A DNA stretch of 64,000 nt, from assembly GCF_000952155.1 (NCBI RefSeq), contig NZ_JYON01000003.1, positions 62,001 through 126,000 on the forward strand, written 5' to 3'. Source of the DNA: Aliterella atlantica CENA595. Lineage in GTDB: Bacteria > Cyanobacteriota > Cyanobacteriia > Cyanobacteriales > Chroococcidiopsidaceae. Under the pieces are notes generated by a model. The model had not been told where the DNA came from. It did no database searches and saw only the letters and a program-made list of their open reading frames with translations. The position numbers were made by a program, and so were the translations under genes. This document shows, piece after piece, positions 27,511 through 37,200 of the stretch; within the stretch, counting starts at the first letter, position 1; every line of letters begins with the position of its first letter.

Positions 27511-29931
27511 CTATTTAAATCGGCGTAGTAACAGAGAGTTGGTAACTACACTTACTGAACTAAATGCCATCAATGCACCAGCAGCAGCAGGACTAAGGAC
27601 AAAATCAAGACTGGGTAATAGTACGCCAGCAGCAATCGGAATCCCTAATGTATTGTAAGCAAATGCCCAAAATAAGTTTTGACGAATTTTTTGGAAAGTT
27701 GCTTTACTAAGCTCAATTGCTGCGACAACATCAGTGAGGCGATCGCGCATTAAGACAATTTGCGCTGCTTCCATTGCGACATCTGTGCCTGCTTTGAGGG
27801 CAATCCCTACATCAGCCTGGGAAAGAGCAGGTGCGTCATTAATCCCATCTCCTACCATTGCTACGCGCTGCTGCTGCGCTTGTAATTGTTGGATGGCGGC
27901 GGCTTTACCTGCGGGGCGAATATCAGCAATAATATCTTCGTCGCTGATGCCTAACTGGGCTGCTACAGCCTTGGCTGCTGTTAATTTATCTCCAGTTAGT
28001 AACATTACTTTCAAGCCTAGCCCTGCTCTTAAGCTTTCTACTACTTGACTGGCATCTGCTCTTAAGGTATCGCTAGCAGCAATCAAGCCGATTAAGCAAT
28101 CGCCTGTGGCGACAAAAACTACTGTTTTTCCGGTGGCTGCCAATGTTTGCGCTTGCAAGGATGCAGTATCGCTAATATTAACTGCATTTTGGCTCAACCA
28201 CTGAGCGTTACCCACTAAAACTGTAACTCCATCTTTTAGTTGCGCCGATACTCCTAACCCTGGTTCGGTGTAAAAATCCTTGGCTGCGGGGATTGATAAG
28301 TTCTGTTTTTGCGCTGCTTGAACAATTGCTGCTGCTAAGGGGTGAGAAGTACCGCTTTCTACGGCTGCGGCTATTTGGAGGAGATCGCTAGGCAATACAT
28401 CATCTGCTACCAAAATACAATCTGTAACTGTCGGATGCCCGCTTGTGAGAGTGCCAGTTTTATCAAAAACTACTGTATCTAACTGGTGTACCCTTTCTAA
28501 AACATCGCCACCTTTAATTAGCAATCCCTGTTCTGCGCCTACTCCTGTACCGACTAAAATTGCTGTAGGCGTAGCTAATCCCATCGCGCAAGGACAAGCA
28601 ACTACCATTACTGATATTGCTAACTTCAAACTTAACAGCAAAGGTGAAGGTGCAAGAATTTGAGCGTTGGCTAAGTGTTGGGTATGGAGTGAAGCGTGTT
28701 CGCTCATTGCTGGATGAGCGATAGTTAACACATCAGTCCAAATATGAGTGCCAATAAAATACCAAAATAAAAACGTCAGCAAAGCTGCTGCTAAAACCCC
28801 GTATGTAAAGTATCCAGCTACGGTATCTGCTAGTTTTTGGACTGGAGCTTTGCGAGTTTGGGCAGCTTCTACTAAGTCAACAATCTGAGCTAATGTAGTG
28901 TCGCTACCAGTACGAGTTGCCCGCAAAGCGATCGCACCTGACTTGTTTAACGTACCTGCAGTAACTACATCGCCGCTTTGCTTTACTTGCGGCATTGCTT
29001 CCCCTGTCAGCATCGATTCATCTACTGTAGTTTGCCCTGCTACGACTTCACCATCAACGGGGATCTTTTCACCTGGTAATACTTGCAACCATTCGCCTAC
29101 GCGCACGCGATCGGCAGGTATTTCGACGCTCGATTGGCGATCGCTAACTGCAAATTCTCCTTGAGGTTGAGCGATCAACCTTGCTACTTGTGGCTGCAAT
29201 GCTAATAAGCGTTTGAAGGCTGCTGCTGCTTTACCTCTTGCTTGTTGTTCTAGAGTTCTCCCTAGTAAGATAAAACCCAACAGCATTACAGGTTCGTCAA
29301 AAAAGCATTCCCAGCCCAATTGCGGAAATAATAGCGCTACTACACTGGTTGTATAAGCTGTTAGCGTTCCCAATGCTACTAAAGTATTCATATTGGGGGC
29401 GTTGCGTTTTAAGCCGCGCCAGCCGTCTAGTATAATCTCTCGCCCTGGTAGAAGCAATGTGATGGTTGCAAGTCCCCAATGCAGCCAGATATTTTTGAGC
29501 AGAGCAAATCCTAGTAAACTTTCTGGCAGATGCCCCAAGCTCGATAATATTAGCAATACCGCAGATGTAATTATTTGTCTGCGTGCCGATCGCATTTCGC
29601 GTTGCTGCTTTTGCTGCGGATCTTCTAGAGCTAAGGTAGATTCCTCTTCTAAATGCGGTACTTGAGCAAATCGAGGCTTTGTGGGATATCCAGCGTTAGT
29701 TAATTTTGCGGCTATTTCTAAGGGATCTGTATCCGCTTGACACTCTACTACTGCTACTTCTGTAACTAAGTTAACGCAAGCTGCGATCGCTCCTGGTTGC
29801 TGTAATATAAGTCTTTCTACTGTTTTTACACACCCTCCGCACTTCATACTACCTACGTCTAAAGTAATCTTCTTCGTCGCCAAAGTTGAATTAGACGCAG
29901 TTAACGGTACGGTTTTAGGAACGAGTTGCAT
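27511..29931 (-). CDS. Copper-translocating P1B-type ATPase (CtaA-like)
   Basis: An 806-residue heavy-metal ATPase. An N-terminal metal-binding domain carries C31-G-G-C34 (GSMKCGGCVKTVE). Eight membrane helices include the ion-binding CPC (VACPCAMGLATP), with phosphorylation site DKTGTLTSG, actuator TGE (LTGEAMPQV), and hinge VGDGINDAPAL. CPC plus an N-terminal CxxC is the copper type. Cyanobacteria have CtaA (plasma membrane) and PacS (thylakoid), which feed copper to plastocyanin and cytochrome oxidase. The N-terminal ACVNLVTEVAVVE is more like CtaA, but this is not decisive. Confidence 0.88.
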   Translation of the reverse strand: MQLVPKTVPLTASNSTLATKKITLDVGSMKCGGCVKTVERLILQQPGAIAACVNLVTEVAVVECQADTDPLEIAAKLTNAGYPTKPRFAQVPHLEEESTLALEDPQQKQQREMRSARRQIITSAVLLILSSLGHLPESLLGFALLKNIWLHWGLATITLLLPGREIILDGWRGLKRNAPNMNTLVALGTLTAYTTSVVALLFPQLGWECFFDEPVMLLGFILLGRTLEQQARGKAAAAFKRLLALQPQVARLIAQPQGEFAVSDRQSSVEIPADRVRVGEWLQVLPGEKIPVDGEVVAGQTTVDESMLTGEAMPQVKQSGDVVTAGTLNKSGAIALRATRTGSDTTLAQIVDLVEAAQTRKAPVQKLADTVAGYFTYGVLAAALLTFLFWYFIGTHIWTDVLTIAHPAMSEHASLHTQHLANAQILAPSPLLLSLKLAISVMVVACPCAMGLATPTAILVGTGVGAEQGLLIKGGDVLERVHQLDTVVFDKTGTLTSGHPTVTDCILVADDVLPSDLLQIAAAVESGTSHPLAAAIVQAAQKQNLSIPAAKDFYTEPGLGVSAQLKDGVTVLVGNAQWLSQNAVNISDTASLQAQTLAATGKTVVFVATGDCLIGLIAASDTLRADASQVVESLRAGLGLKVMLLTGDKLTAAKAVAAQLGISDEDIIADIRPAGKAAAIQQLQAQQQRVAMVGDGINDAPALSQADVGIALKAGTDVAMEAAQIVLMRDRLTDVVAAIELSKATFQKIRQNLFWAFAYNTLGIPIAAGVLLPSLDFVLSPAAAGALMAFSSVSVVTNSLLLRRFK

Positions 29932-29938
29932 ATTATTC

Positions 29939-29963
29939 TAGAGACGTAGCACTGCTACGTCTA
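29939..29963. repeat. Dispersed palindromic repeat (GTAGAGACGTAGCA family)
   Basis: A 25-base palindrome with arms TAGAGACGTAGC and GCTACGTCTA around a central ACT. It lies just upstream of the ATPase start. A decayed second half (CACTACTACGTCTAGCAGGG) follows at 29990-30010. Confidence 0.8.
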
Positions 29964-30020
29964 TCAAGGGGACAGAACATACAGAGAGGTAACACTACTA
30001 CGTCTAGCAGGGGGCGCAAT

Positions 30021-30052
30021 AAAAAAATACTCGCCTACGCAAGTATTTTTTT
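30021..30052 (-). terminator. Terminator of the MshEN-repeat gene, possibly bidirectional
   Basis: An inverted repeat: AAAAAAATACT and AGTATTTTTTT flank a short GC-containing loop. It has T-runs in both directions and lies 42 bases past the stop of the leftward gene at 30094. Confidence 0.7.
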
Positions 30053-30093
30053 AAGTGTTATTTCAATTATCTAAGAAATATTTAGTAATGACA

Positions 30094-30489
30094 CTAGGAA
30101 ATCAGCCAAAAACCATTCTTTTGCCAATATTGCTTCTTAAGAGTTATTTCCAGTTCTTCTTGAGTAAGCATTTTTCTTTCTAGCAATAGCTCGCCTAGTT
30201 TCTTATTTTTTGTATCTTGTTCTACCAAAACTTGGTTTAGCTGCTCTGGTGATATGTATCCTTGCTCGATCAAGATTTCACCTAAGCGAACTTTTTGCTC
30301 TGTCAATGCTCGGTTTAGCTTATCTGGGGAAACTAATTTCTTTTCAACTAAAACCTCTCCTAGCTTTTTGCCACTACGGTCTTGATCCACTAGCGCTTCT
30401 TGCAGCTCGGATGAAGAAATCAATCCTTTACGAAGTAACATTCTACCTAGCATAGGTTTTTGAAGTTGTTTTAAGATTTTTGTGTTCAT
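30094..30489 (-). CDS. Stand-alone protein with four MshEN/GspE-N-type repeats
   Basis: About 131 residues made almost wholly of four imperfect repeats of about 24-28 residues: LGRMLLRKGLISSSELQEAL, KLGEVLVEKKLVSPDKLNRA, RLGEILIEQGYISPEQLNQV and KLGELLLERKMLTQEELEIT. This RLGxxLxxxGxxxxxxLxxxLxxQ pattern is that of the MshEN (type II secretion ATPase N-terminal) domain, which binds c-di-GMP with two such repeats. No ATPase domain follows. I chose the ATG at 30489, with GGGGCGG just upstream; in-frame ATG 30501 and TTG 30513 are alternatives. Binding of c-di-GMP is inference. Confidence 0.75.
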   Translation of the reverse strand: MNTKILKQLQKPMLGRMLLRKGLISSSELQEALVDQDRSGKKLGEVLVEKKLVSPDKLNRALTEQKVRLGEILIEQGYISPEQLNQVLVEQDTKNKKLGELLLERKMLTQEELEITLKKQYWQKNGFWLIS

Positions 30490-30776
30490 GAACCGCCCCA
30501 TAACAGCATACAACTGGTTATTCGGAAAACTTTAGTATTTCTGCAAGATTTACATAAATATCTCATTAAGACAACCCCAAAGTTAAATATCTATATAACT
30601 TTTTATTTATATTTAACTATTCAACATTAGCTATTTTAGTTATTATTTATACTTAGGTTGCTGTTGATATTTCGGCTTCAATCAGGTATTAAACAACACA
30701 AGTTGCCCAAGCACATCTACAAAAAGACAGAAGCAAATTGTGCTATTTACAATTTTATTGTGTTTCAGATTACTCA

Positions 30777-32348
30777 TCAAGTAGAACTACTACCCAAGAT
30801 AAATAAACTAATCAGCGTGCCGCTATTCCAGAGGCTATGAAGGAGCATAGGAGCTAAAAGATTGCGCGATCGCGTGTAAACTACTCCTAAAACTACCCCC
30901 AGTACAGCCAAAGGCAAAATCTCCGAAAGACTCAAGTGAGCGACAGCAAAGAGCAAAGAACTAAGTAAAATAGCTTGCCAGACGGAGAAATAGCGAGTTA
31001 GAGAAGGTAACAAAAAGCCACGAAACAAAAATTCCTCAAACAAAGGAGCAGCGATCGCTGCTGTAAAGAAAAATATAGCTAGAGCAATTCGATCTTGCCC
31101 TTCTAAAACTAAGGAAAGTAAGGGGTTGCTACCTCCTTGTCCTTGCCAAATGCGCTGGTTAATTAACGACACAATGACAACTAAAGGTAAAGCCGCACAG
31201 TATCCGCCTATACCCCATAAAAACCAGCTTCCCCGCAACTTGAAGCGAAACCAACCTGTAGGTAAAGGGAGAAATTGCCTAATTGAAAAATATAGAACTG
31301 TTACAGCCCCAGCAGCTAAAAATAGATAAGTTGCCAAAGTAGATAGTGCTTGCACTCTAGCAGTGGTAACTTCAGGCTTAGGAATCAAGGCAAATAGTAG
31401 CGGGACAACAAATTGCCCCATCAGGAAAAAGCCGACGATAAATACTTGCCAAACAGTTTCCCAATCCCAAGGAGTTGACCATCTTAGTTCGCCATTTTGG
31501 GATATTAAAGCTTCTTTACCTTTAGTCAAACGCCCGAAAATTAAATAAATTAACAAAGCCAAACCAGTCAAACCAGCGATCGCTGGAATAGTGCTAATAA
31601 TAGCTAACTTAAATAAAGCTTCCTGTGCTTGCTCTTGCTCTGCAGCTTGCAGCGTCTGTAGGGCATCAGGGCGCTGCTGAATTTGATATAGTTGGGCAAA
31701 GGCACGCCCCTGAAACCAACCGTCTAAATTGGCTTGAATCAGCCTTTCAGCATCAGGAAAGACTTTGGGTGGATTGCTCCACAGCCCGATTAAGACATTA
31801 GCAGTATCAGTTAGCGATGATGGCGGTGAGTTCTCAACGGTATTTTGCCAAGTAGTCAAAGCTACCTCTGGCTTTTGTTGTTGGGCTTGCAGAATACCTA
31901 AGCGCAAATCTAATTCGCCAATTAACTTTTCGATTTGATTTAGGGATTTTTGCAGTTGTTTTTGTTGTCCCCGACGAGAATTGTTAGTAATCGGGGCAAT
32001 TTGTTCTTGAGGTTTGGGCGGTGCTGGAGTAGTGCTAGGTTGCTGCGCCAACAAAGAGAGTTGATTTTTAGCTTTGGCTAAATTTTTTTGGGCTGACTCT
32101 CGCGCTTCTTGATACTGCTTTGTTGCTGCGGCTAGAGGTTCTTCGCCTACCAAAGTTTTGCTTGCTTTGGTAAGGTTTGCGTCGTTCTTATCGCCCTGCA
32201 ACTGCCCCGCGCGTAGTAAAAGGTTAGTTTGGGATAGTTCTAGGCGACTATTGATTTGGGGTTGCTGCCAACTTGCCCACAGTGAAGTACCAGTAAAGAA
32301 AATTACTACCAACGTCAGCAAACTTAAAATTACGCGCTTAATCGTCAT
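30777..32348 (-). CDS. CPBP family intramembrane metalloprotease with N-terminal extension
   Basis: A 523-residue membrane protein. After an N-terminal helix (about 5-27) comes a soluble region of about 210 residues rich in Gln, Ala and Lys, probably coiled coil or repeat. The C-terminal half has about eight helices and the CPBP/Abi (CAAX-protease-like) motifs: EEFLFRGFLLP (glutamate pair), AVAHLSLSE (histidine) and LLHSLWN. The family cleaves or modifies membrane proteins and peptides. The extension is larger than in the minimal family; its partner is unknown. Confidence 0.87.
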   Translation of the reverse strand: MTIKRVILSLLTLVVIFFTGTSLWASWQQPQINSRLELSQTNLLLRAGQLQGDKNDANLTKASKTLVGEEPLAAATKQYQEARESAQKNLAKAKNQLSLLAQQPSTTPAPPKPQEQIAPITNNSRRGQQKQLQKSLNQIEKLIGELDLRLGILQAQQQKPEVALTTWQNTVENSPPSSLTDTANVLIGLWSNPPKVFPDAERLIQANLDGWFQGRAFAQLYQIQQRPDALQTLQAAEQEQAQEALFKLAIISTIPAIAGLTGLALLIYLIFGRLTKGKEALISQNGELRWSTPWDWETVWQVFIVGFFLMGQFVVPLLFALIPKPEVTTARVQALSTLATYLFLAAGAVTVLYFSIRQFLPLPTGWFRFKLRGSWFLWGIGGYCAALPLVVIVSLINQRIWQGQGGSNPLLSLVLEGQDRIALAIFFFTAAIAAPLFEEFLFRGFLLPSLTRYFSVWQAILLSSLLFAVAHLSLSEILPLAVLGVVLGVVYTRSRNLLAPMLLHSLWNSGTLISLFILGSSST

Positions 32349-32564
32349 GAATACTCGTTAGAAAATGCGATCGCCACAAGTTGCATTATGACATTTTCGG
32401 GGAATGGACAGAACGATCGCAAATAAGCAAAGTCACCCTACAGATAGTACCACTTGCTCTGGAAAGATGATATTTGGTTTTGTATGCCGAATTTGCCTGA
32501 TTAACTTGGGAAAAAAATAAATTGTAGTCATCTGTGCCTAAGTATTTTTACACAATATTGTTAA

Positions 32565-35500
32565 ATGTCTGCGCTCCAGTTTTTGTTGCTCGAACCAAAT
32601 ATCTCTGATGCCGAGGCAGTAAACGCTGTGCTGCAAGCAAGTGACATTGACTGTAATGTATTGCGAGTAGATAGTTATGCCAACTTTGTCCAGGCATTAG
32701 AAACAAATACTTATGACATAATTTTGTCAGATTATGCCTTGAGCGATCGCGATGGCATTTCTACATTAGAAATTGCCCGTAAACTGCAACTTGAAACTCC
32801 ATTTATCTTTGTCTCTAACAGTATTGGCGAAGAATTAGCGATCGCCGCACTAGAAGCGGGAGCCGCAGGTTTTGTACTCAAGCACCGATTAGAAAAATTA
32901 ATTCCTTGCGTGCAAAGGGCATTAAAAGCAACCCAAGCAAGCCGCCAACAGCACCAAAAAATAGCAAGACTAGAGGCGCAAACAAGTCATCTGGCATTGT
33001 TTGAGTCAATTGATGAAGGCTTTTGCATTTGCCAAATGCTGTTTGATGACAATGGAGAACCGGAAGATTATCGATTTATCAAAGTCAATTCTCTGTTTGA
33101 AGAGCTAACAGGACTTGAGCAGCCAACAGGGAAAACGGCGCGAGAATTAGTTCCCAATCTCGAAGCCCACTGGTTTGAAATTTATGGCAAAGTTGTCAAG
33201 ACAGGCGAACCGATACAGTTTGAAGAACACTCAATCGCCATGAACCGTTGGTTTAATGTCCATGCTTTTCGGATGGGCGAGCCGCAAAATCATCAATTTG
33301 CTATTTTATTTACTAATATTAGCGATCGCAAACTTGCCGAAGCAGCTACACGTCAAAGCGAAGCCCGCTTGCACGCAGTAGCAAGTAATTTGCCTTATGG
33401 AGCAATCTTCATTGTCGATCGCAATTTGCGCTATCTGCTGGCAGAAGGTCAAGCGCTGGAGGATGCAGGCATGGCATCCAAAAGCTTAGTCGGAAAAACG
33501 CTCTGGGAAGCTCTCGATCCAGCATTAGCAAACAGCTACGCACCTTATTACCGCCAAGCTCTTAAGGGCGAACCATTTGGGCTAGAGCATAGCAGCCACG
33601 ATCGCTACTACGTCTCGTATGGTACGCCGTTGTATAACGAAAACGGTGAAATCTATGCAGTATTAAGCGTTTCTTACGACATTAGCGATCGCAAAAAAGT
33701 TGAACAAGAAAGAGAGCGATTTCTTACCGTTGCTTCGGATTTGCAAGCGATTACGAGCAGTAATGGTTATTTTCAATGGGTAAGCCCAACTTTTGAGCAA
33801 ATGCTAGGGTGGACGAACAATGAAATGCTGTCTCGTCCTTGGGCAGATTTTGTCCACCCCGACGACATTAGCCAATCTTTAATAGAATTTGAGAGCCTCT
33901 TGTCTGGCAACGAAACACTTGCATTTGAAAACCGTTACCAACACAAAAATGGCTCTTATCGCTGGTTGTTGTGGAAGGCGCAGCCGCACCTCAAAGAGCG
34001 GGTAATTTATGGAACTGCCGTTGATATTAGCGATCGCAAGCTTGCCGAAGCATCGCTACATCAAAGCGAATCGCGTTTCCGCCTCATGGTCGAAAGTGCT
34101 AAAGATTACGCTATTTTTACCCTCGATCTTGATGGCATCATTACAAGTTGGAATTCTGGTGCGGAAAACTTGCTAGGGTATGCAGAAGCAGAAATTATTG
34201 GTTGCAACGGTTGCATCATCTTTACGCCAGAGGATAGAGAACAGGGACAAGACAAGCGCGAACAGGAAATTGCTCTCACTCAAGGACGGGCAGAAAACGA
34301 ACGTTGGCACGTACGCAAAGACGGCAGCTACTTTTGGGGCAGTGGATTGATGATGCCGTTGCAGGATGAAGCAGGGATTAGGCAGGGATTTATTAAAATC
34401 ATGCAGGACAAAACTGCCCAAAGACAAACCCAAGCCCAAAGAGAGCAACTTCTGCAACGAGAACAAGCAGCACGAGCAGCAGCAGAGTATGCCGATCGCG
34501 TCAAAAATGAGTTTTTGGCAGTGTTGTCGCACGAACTAAGATCGCCCCTCAATCCAATTCTTGGTTGGGCAAAGCTGCTGCAGAAAGGTACTCTTAGCCC
34601 AAATCGTCAAGCTGAAGCTTTAAAAACAATCGAGCGCAATGCAACTTTGCAATCGCAGCTAATAGAAGACTTGCTCGACATCTCCCGCATTATGCAGGGC
34701 AAACTGTCATTAAATGTCGTGCCGATTAAGTTGAAGTTTGTCATTTCTGCTGCCGCAGAAACGGTGCGTTTGGCAGCAGAAGCAAAAAGTATTAGCATCT
34801 TGCTCGCTCTTGATGATGTTTCGCTTGTATTAGGTGATGCTGCCCGCTTGCAACAAGTAGTATGGAACTTGCTTACCAACGCTGTCAAATTCACTCCTAA
34901 AGGCGGTCAGGTGACTGTAGAACTGCGGCAAATTGAACAATTGGCGCAAATTCAGGTAATCGATACTGGCAAGGGTATTCAGCCGCAATTTCTCCCCTAT
35001 GTGTTTGAGTATTTTCGCCAAGAAGACGGCTCAACTACTCGTAAATTTGGCGGCTTAGGATTGGGGCTGGCGATCGTGCGGCAAATTGTGGAAATGCATG
35101 GAGGAACAGTCAAGGCAGAAAGCTTAGGCGAAAATCGAGGTGCAACTTTTACAGTGCAATTACCTATTGTGCAACAAGCTGCTGCGGCTGTGGAGCTATC
35201 CCGCGCCAAAGCAGGAAATGCAGCAAATCCTTTAAGCAACGTGCAAATTCTCGTTGTGGATGATGATGCCGATAGCCGCGAGTTTCAAGCGTTTTTACTA
35301 GAACAAAATGGCGCTAGGGTAATCACCGCTAGTTCTGGCTTAGAGGCATTGCAAGCAATAGAGAGAGCCGTTTTTGATGTATTAGTCAGCGATGTAGGCA
35401 TGGCGCAAATGGATGGCTATATGCTGATGCAACAAATTCGCTTGCGATCGCCCGACCGCGGCGGCGAGGTAAAAGCGATCGCTGTGACTGCTTACGCTAG

Positions 35501-35612
35501 AGACTTCGATCGGCAACAAGCATTGCAAGCAGGATTTCAGGCTCATATTTCTAAACCAATCGATCCCGAAGAATTAGTCAAGGCGATCGTCAATCTGCTT
35601 GAAGTTCGCTAA
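32565..35612 (+). CDS. Hybrid sensor histidine kinase, REC-PAS-PAS-PAS-PAS-HisKA-HATPase-REC
   Basis: A 1015-residue cytoplasmic hybrid kinase. An N-terminal receiver domain has D56 (ILSDYALSD). About four PAS/PAC modules follow (roughly 140-630), each ending in a variant of ISDRK. The HisKA site is FLAVLSHELRSPLNP, and the ATPase boxes are LLTNAVKF, DTGKGI and GGLGLGLAIV. A second receiver at the C-terminus has DDD and D in VSDVGMAQMDG with SKPID. No membrane helix is present. The ISDRK linkers are typical of cyanobacterial sensors. The PAS ligands are not predictable. Confidence 0.92.
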   Translation: MSALQFLLLEPNISDAEAVNAVLQASDIDCNVLRVDSYANFVQALETNTYDIILSDYALSDRDGISTLEIARKLQLETPFIFVSNSIGEELAIAALEAGAAGFVLKHRLEKLIPCVQRALKATQASRQQHQKIARLEAQTSHLALFESIDEGFCICQMLFDDNGEPEDYRFIKVNSLFEELTGLEQPTGKTARELVPNLEAHWFEIYGKVVKTGEPIQFEEHSIAMNRWFNVHAFRMGEPQNHQFAILFTNISDRKLAEAATRQSEARLHAVASNLPYGAIFIVDRNLRYLLAEGQALEDAGMASKSLVGKTLWEALDPALANSYAPYYRQALKGEPFGLEHSSHDRYYVSYGTPLYNENGEIYAVLSVSYDISDRKKVEQERERFLTVASDLQAITSSNGYFQWVSPTFEQMLGWTNNEMLSRPWADFVHPDDISQSLIEFESLLSGNETLAFENRYQHKNGSYRWLLWKAQPHLKERVIYGTAVDISDRKLAEASLHQSESRFRLMVESAKDYAIFTLDLDGIITSWNSGAENLLGYAEAEIIGCNGCIIFTPEDREQGQDKREQEIALTQGRAENERWHVRKDGSYFWGSGLMMPLQDEAGIRQGFIKIMQDKTAQRQTQAQREQLLQREQAARAAAEYADRVKNEFLAVLSHELRSPLNPILGWAKLLQKGTLSPNRQAEALKTIERNATLQSQLIEDLLDISRIMQGKLSLNVVPIKLKFVISAAAETVRLAAEAKSISILLALDDVSLVLGDAARLQQVVWNLLTNAVKFTPKGGQVTVELRQIEQLAQIQVIDTGKGIQPQFLPYVFEYFRQEDGSTTRKFGGLGLGLAIVRQIVEMHGGTVKAESLGENRGATFTVQLPIVQQAAAAVELSRAKAGNAANPLSNVQILVVDDDADSREFQAFLLEQNGARVITASSGLEALQAIERAVFDVLVSDVGMAQMDGYMLMQQIRLRSPDRGGEVKAIAVTAYARDFDRQQALQAGFQAHISKPIDPEELVKAIVNLLEVR

Positions 35613-35656
35613 AAACTTACTCAGAAAGCTTTACATTTTGCTAAAATGACCAAAAT

Positions 35657-35783
35657 AATTCGTAATTCGTAATTGTTATCCCCCGACTTTAGGCGTGGGA
35701 TTGAAACAGGATGCTATGCATTAAACCTGAATGAATTAATTTTATTTGTAATTACGAATTACGAATTACGAATTACGAATTAC
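35657..35783. repeat. AATTACG repeat element with inverted ends
   Basis: The left end is AATTCGTAATTCGTAATT (35657-35674) and the right end is at 35748-35783 with five tandem AATTACG-type units, which are inverse complements of each other. The unit recurs at 51077-51142 and 51506-51557. Between the ends lies a hairpin-like CCCCCGACTTTAGGCGTGGG and ATTGAAAC (35681-35708). Confidence 0.8.
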
Positions 35784-35804
35784 CGCCTTGGGAGGATAAA
35801 AAGC

Positions 35805-37151
35805 TTGACCACTCGCGCGATCGTTGTACGTCACGGTCAAAGTAGTTATAACATCGAGCGGCGCGTTCAAGGGCGTAGCGATGTCTCAACTTTGACTCAA
35901 AAAGGTCGTGATGATGCTTTTAAGGTCGGTGCTGCCCTCAGTCACCTCAACTTTGCCGCGATCTATAGTAGCCCCTTACAACGAGCCAAACAAACTACAG
36001 AAGTTATTAGCGAGTGTTTGCTAACTTCCTCGCCCGTCCAAACTGCCGATAAGTTGATGGAAATTGACTTGCCTTTGTGGGAAGGTATGTTATCTCAAGA
36101 TGTCAAAGCAAAGTTTCCCGAAGCTTATCACCTTTGGAAGCACCGCCCAGAAGAATTAATGATGGTAGTGCCACAAGCAGGAGGAGGAGAGAAAAAGCAT
36201 TTACCAATTTTGGCATTGTACGAACAAGCGCGGCAGTTTTGGACAGAAGTATTGTCCCGCCACCAAGGGCAAACAATCTTGATTGTTGGGCATAATGGCA
36301 TCAATCGCGCCTTAATTAGCACTGCATTAGGAATTGCTCCCGATCGCTATCATTCGGTGCAGCAATCTAACTGTGGCATTAGCGTGCTGAACTTTTCTGG
36401 TGGATTGGGGGATAGCGTTCAACTAGAGTCTTTGAATCAGACAGGACATTTAGGCGAAGTTTTACCATCACTGCGTCCAAATCATCAGGGAGTGCGGTTA
36501 TTACTGGTACGTCACGGCGAAACAGAGTGGAATCGCCAAACAAAGTTTCAAGGGCAAATAGACGTTCCTTTAAATGATAATGGGCGATCGCAAGCGCAGA
36601 AGGCAGCCGAGTTTCTCAAGCAAATTAAGTTAGATTTTGCCGTATCAAGTCCGATGCTGCGTCCCAAAGAGACAGCCGAGATTATTTTGCAATATCACCC
36701 CAATATTCAACTGCAATTGCAAGATGGATTGAGAGAAATCGGTCATGGCTTGTGGGAAGGCAAATTAGAGTCAGAAATCGAGCAAACTTTTCCAGGGGAA
36801 TTGCATCGCTGGCGCACAGTACCAGACGAAATACAAATGCCAGAAGGAGAAAACTTGCAGCAAGTACGCGATCGCAGTATTGTAACTTGGCAGCAAATTG
36901 TCTCATCAGCCTTAGAAAAGCAGTTGCAAACAGGCTTAGTAGTTGCTCACGATGCGACTAATAAAGTCCTACTTTGTCACGTTCTTGGCTTGGGGGGCAA
37001 AAACTTTTGGAACTTCCGCCAAGGTAATGGAGCAGTTAGCGTTATCGATTATCCTCAAGGTTTGAATGGTTTACCTGTATTGCAAGCAATGAATATCACC
37101 ACTCATTTAGGAGGAGGCGTACTAGATAAAACAGCCGCAGGCGCACTATAG
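35805..37151 (+). CDS. Histidine phosphatase family protein with two phosphatase domains
   Basis: About 448 residues. Two phosphoglycerate-mutase-like domains are in tandem: the first has R9-H10-G11 (VVRHGQSSYN) and the second LVRHGETEWN with FQGQIDVPLND. Such proteins are usually annotated phosphoglycerate mutase or cobalamin phosphatase-like; the substrate is unclear. I chose TTG at 35805, where GGAGG (35791-35795) sits at good spacing. The longer frame up to 35673 would run through the AATTACG repeat and is unlikely to be translated. Confidence 0.85.
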   Translation: MTTRAIVVRHGQSSYNIERRVQGRSDVSTLTQKGRDDAFKVGAALSHLNFAAIYSSPLQRAKQTTEVISECLLTSSPVQTADKLMEIDLPLWEGMLSQDVKAKFPEAYHLWKHRPEELMMVVPQAGGGEKKHLPILALYEQARQFWTEVLSRHQGQTILIVGHNGINRALISTALGIAPDRYHSVQQSNCGISVLNFSGGLGDSVQLESLNQTGHLGEVLPSLRPNHQGVRLLLVRHGETEWNRQTKFQGQIDVPLNDNGRSQAQKAAEFLKQIKLDFAVSSPMLRPKETAEIILQYHPNIQLQLQDGLREIGHGLWEGKLESEIEQTFPGELHRWRTVPDEIQMPEGENLQQVRDRSIVTWQQIVSSALEKQLQTGLVVAHDATNKVLLCHVLGLGGKNFWNFRQGNGAVSVIDYPQGLNGLPVLQAMNITTHLGGGVLDKTAAGAL

Positions 37152-37200
37152 CGAGTCGGTAGTTAAACCAATTACTAGCAAAAAAGCCGATCGCCAAATT

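Noticed and set aside
35681-35708. CRISPR array
   Set aside because: A single ATTGAAAC-ending hairpin is not an array; no second repeat or spacers and no cas gene are present.
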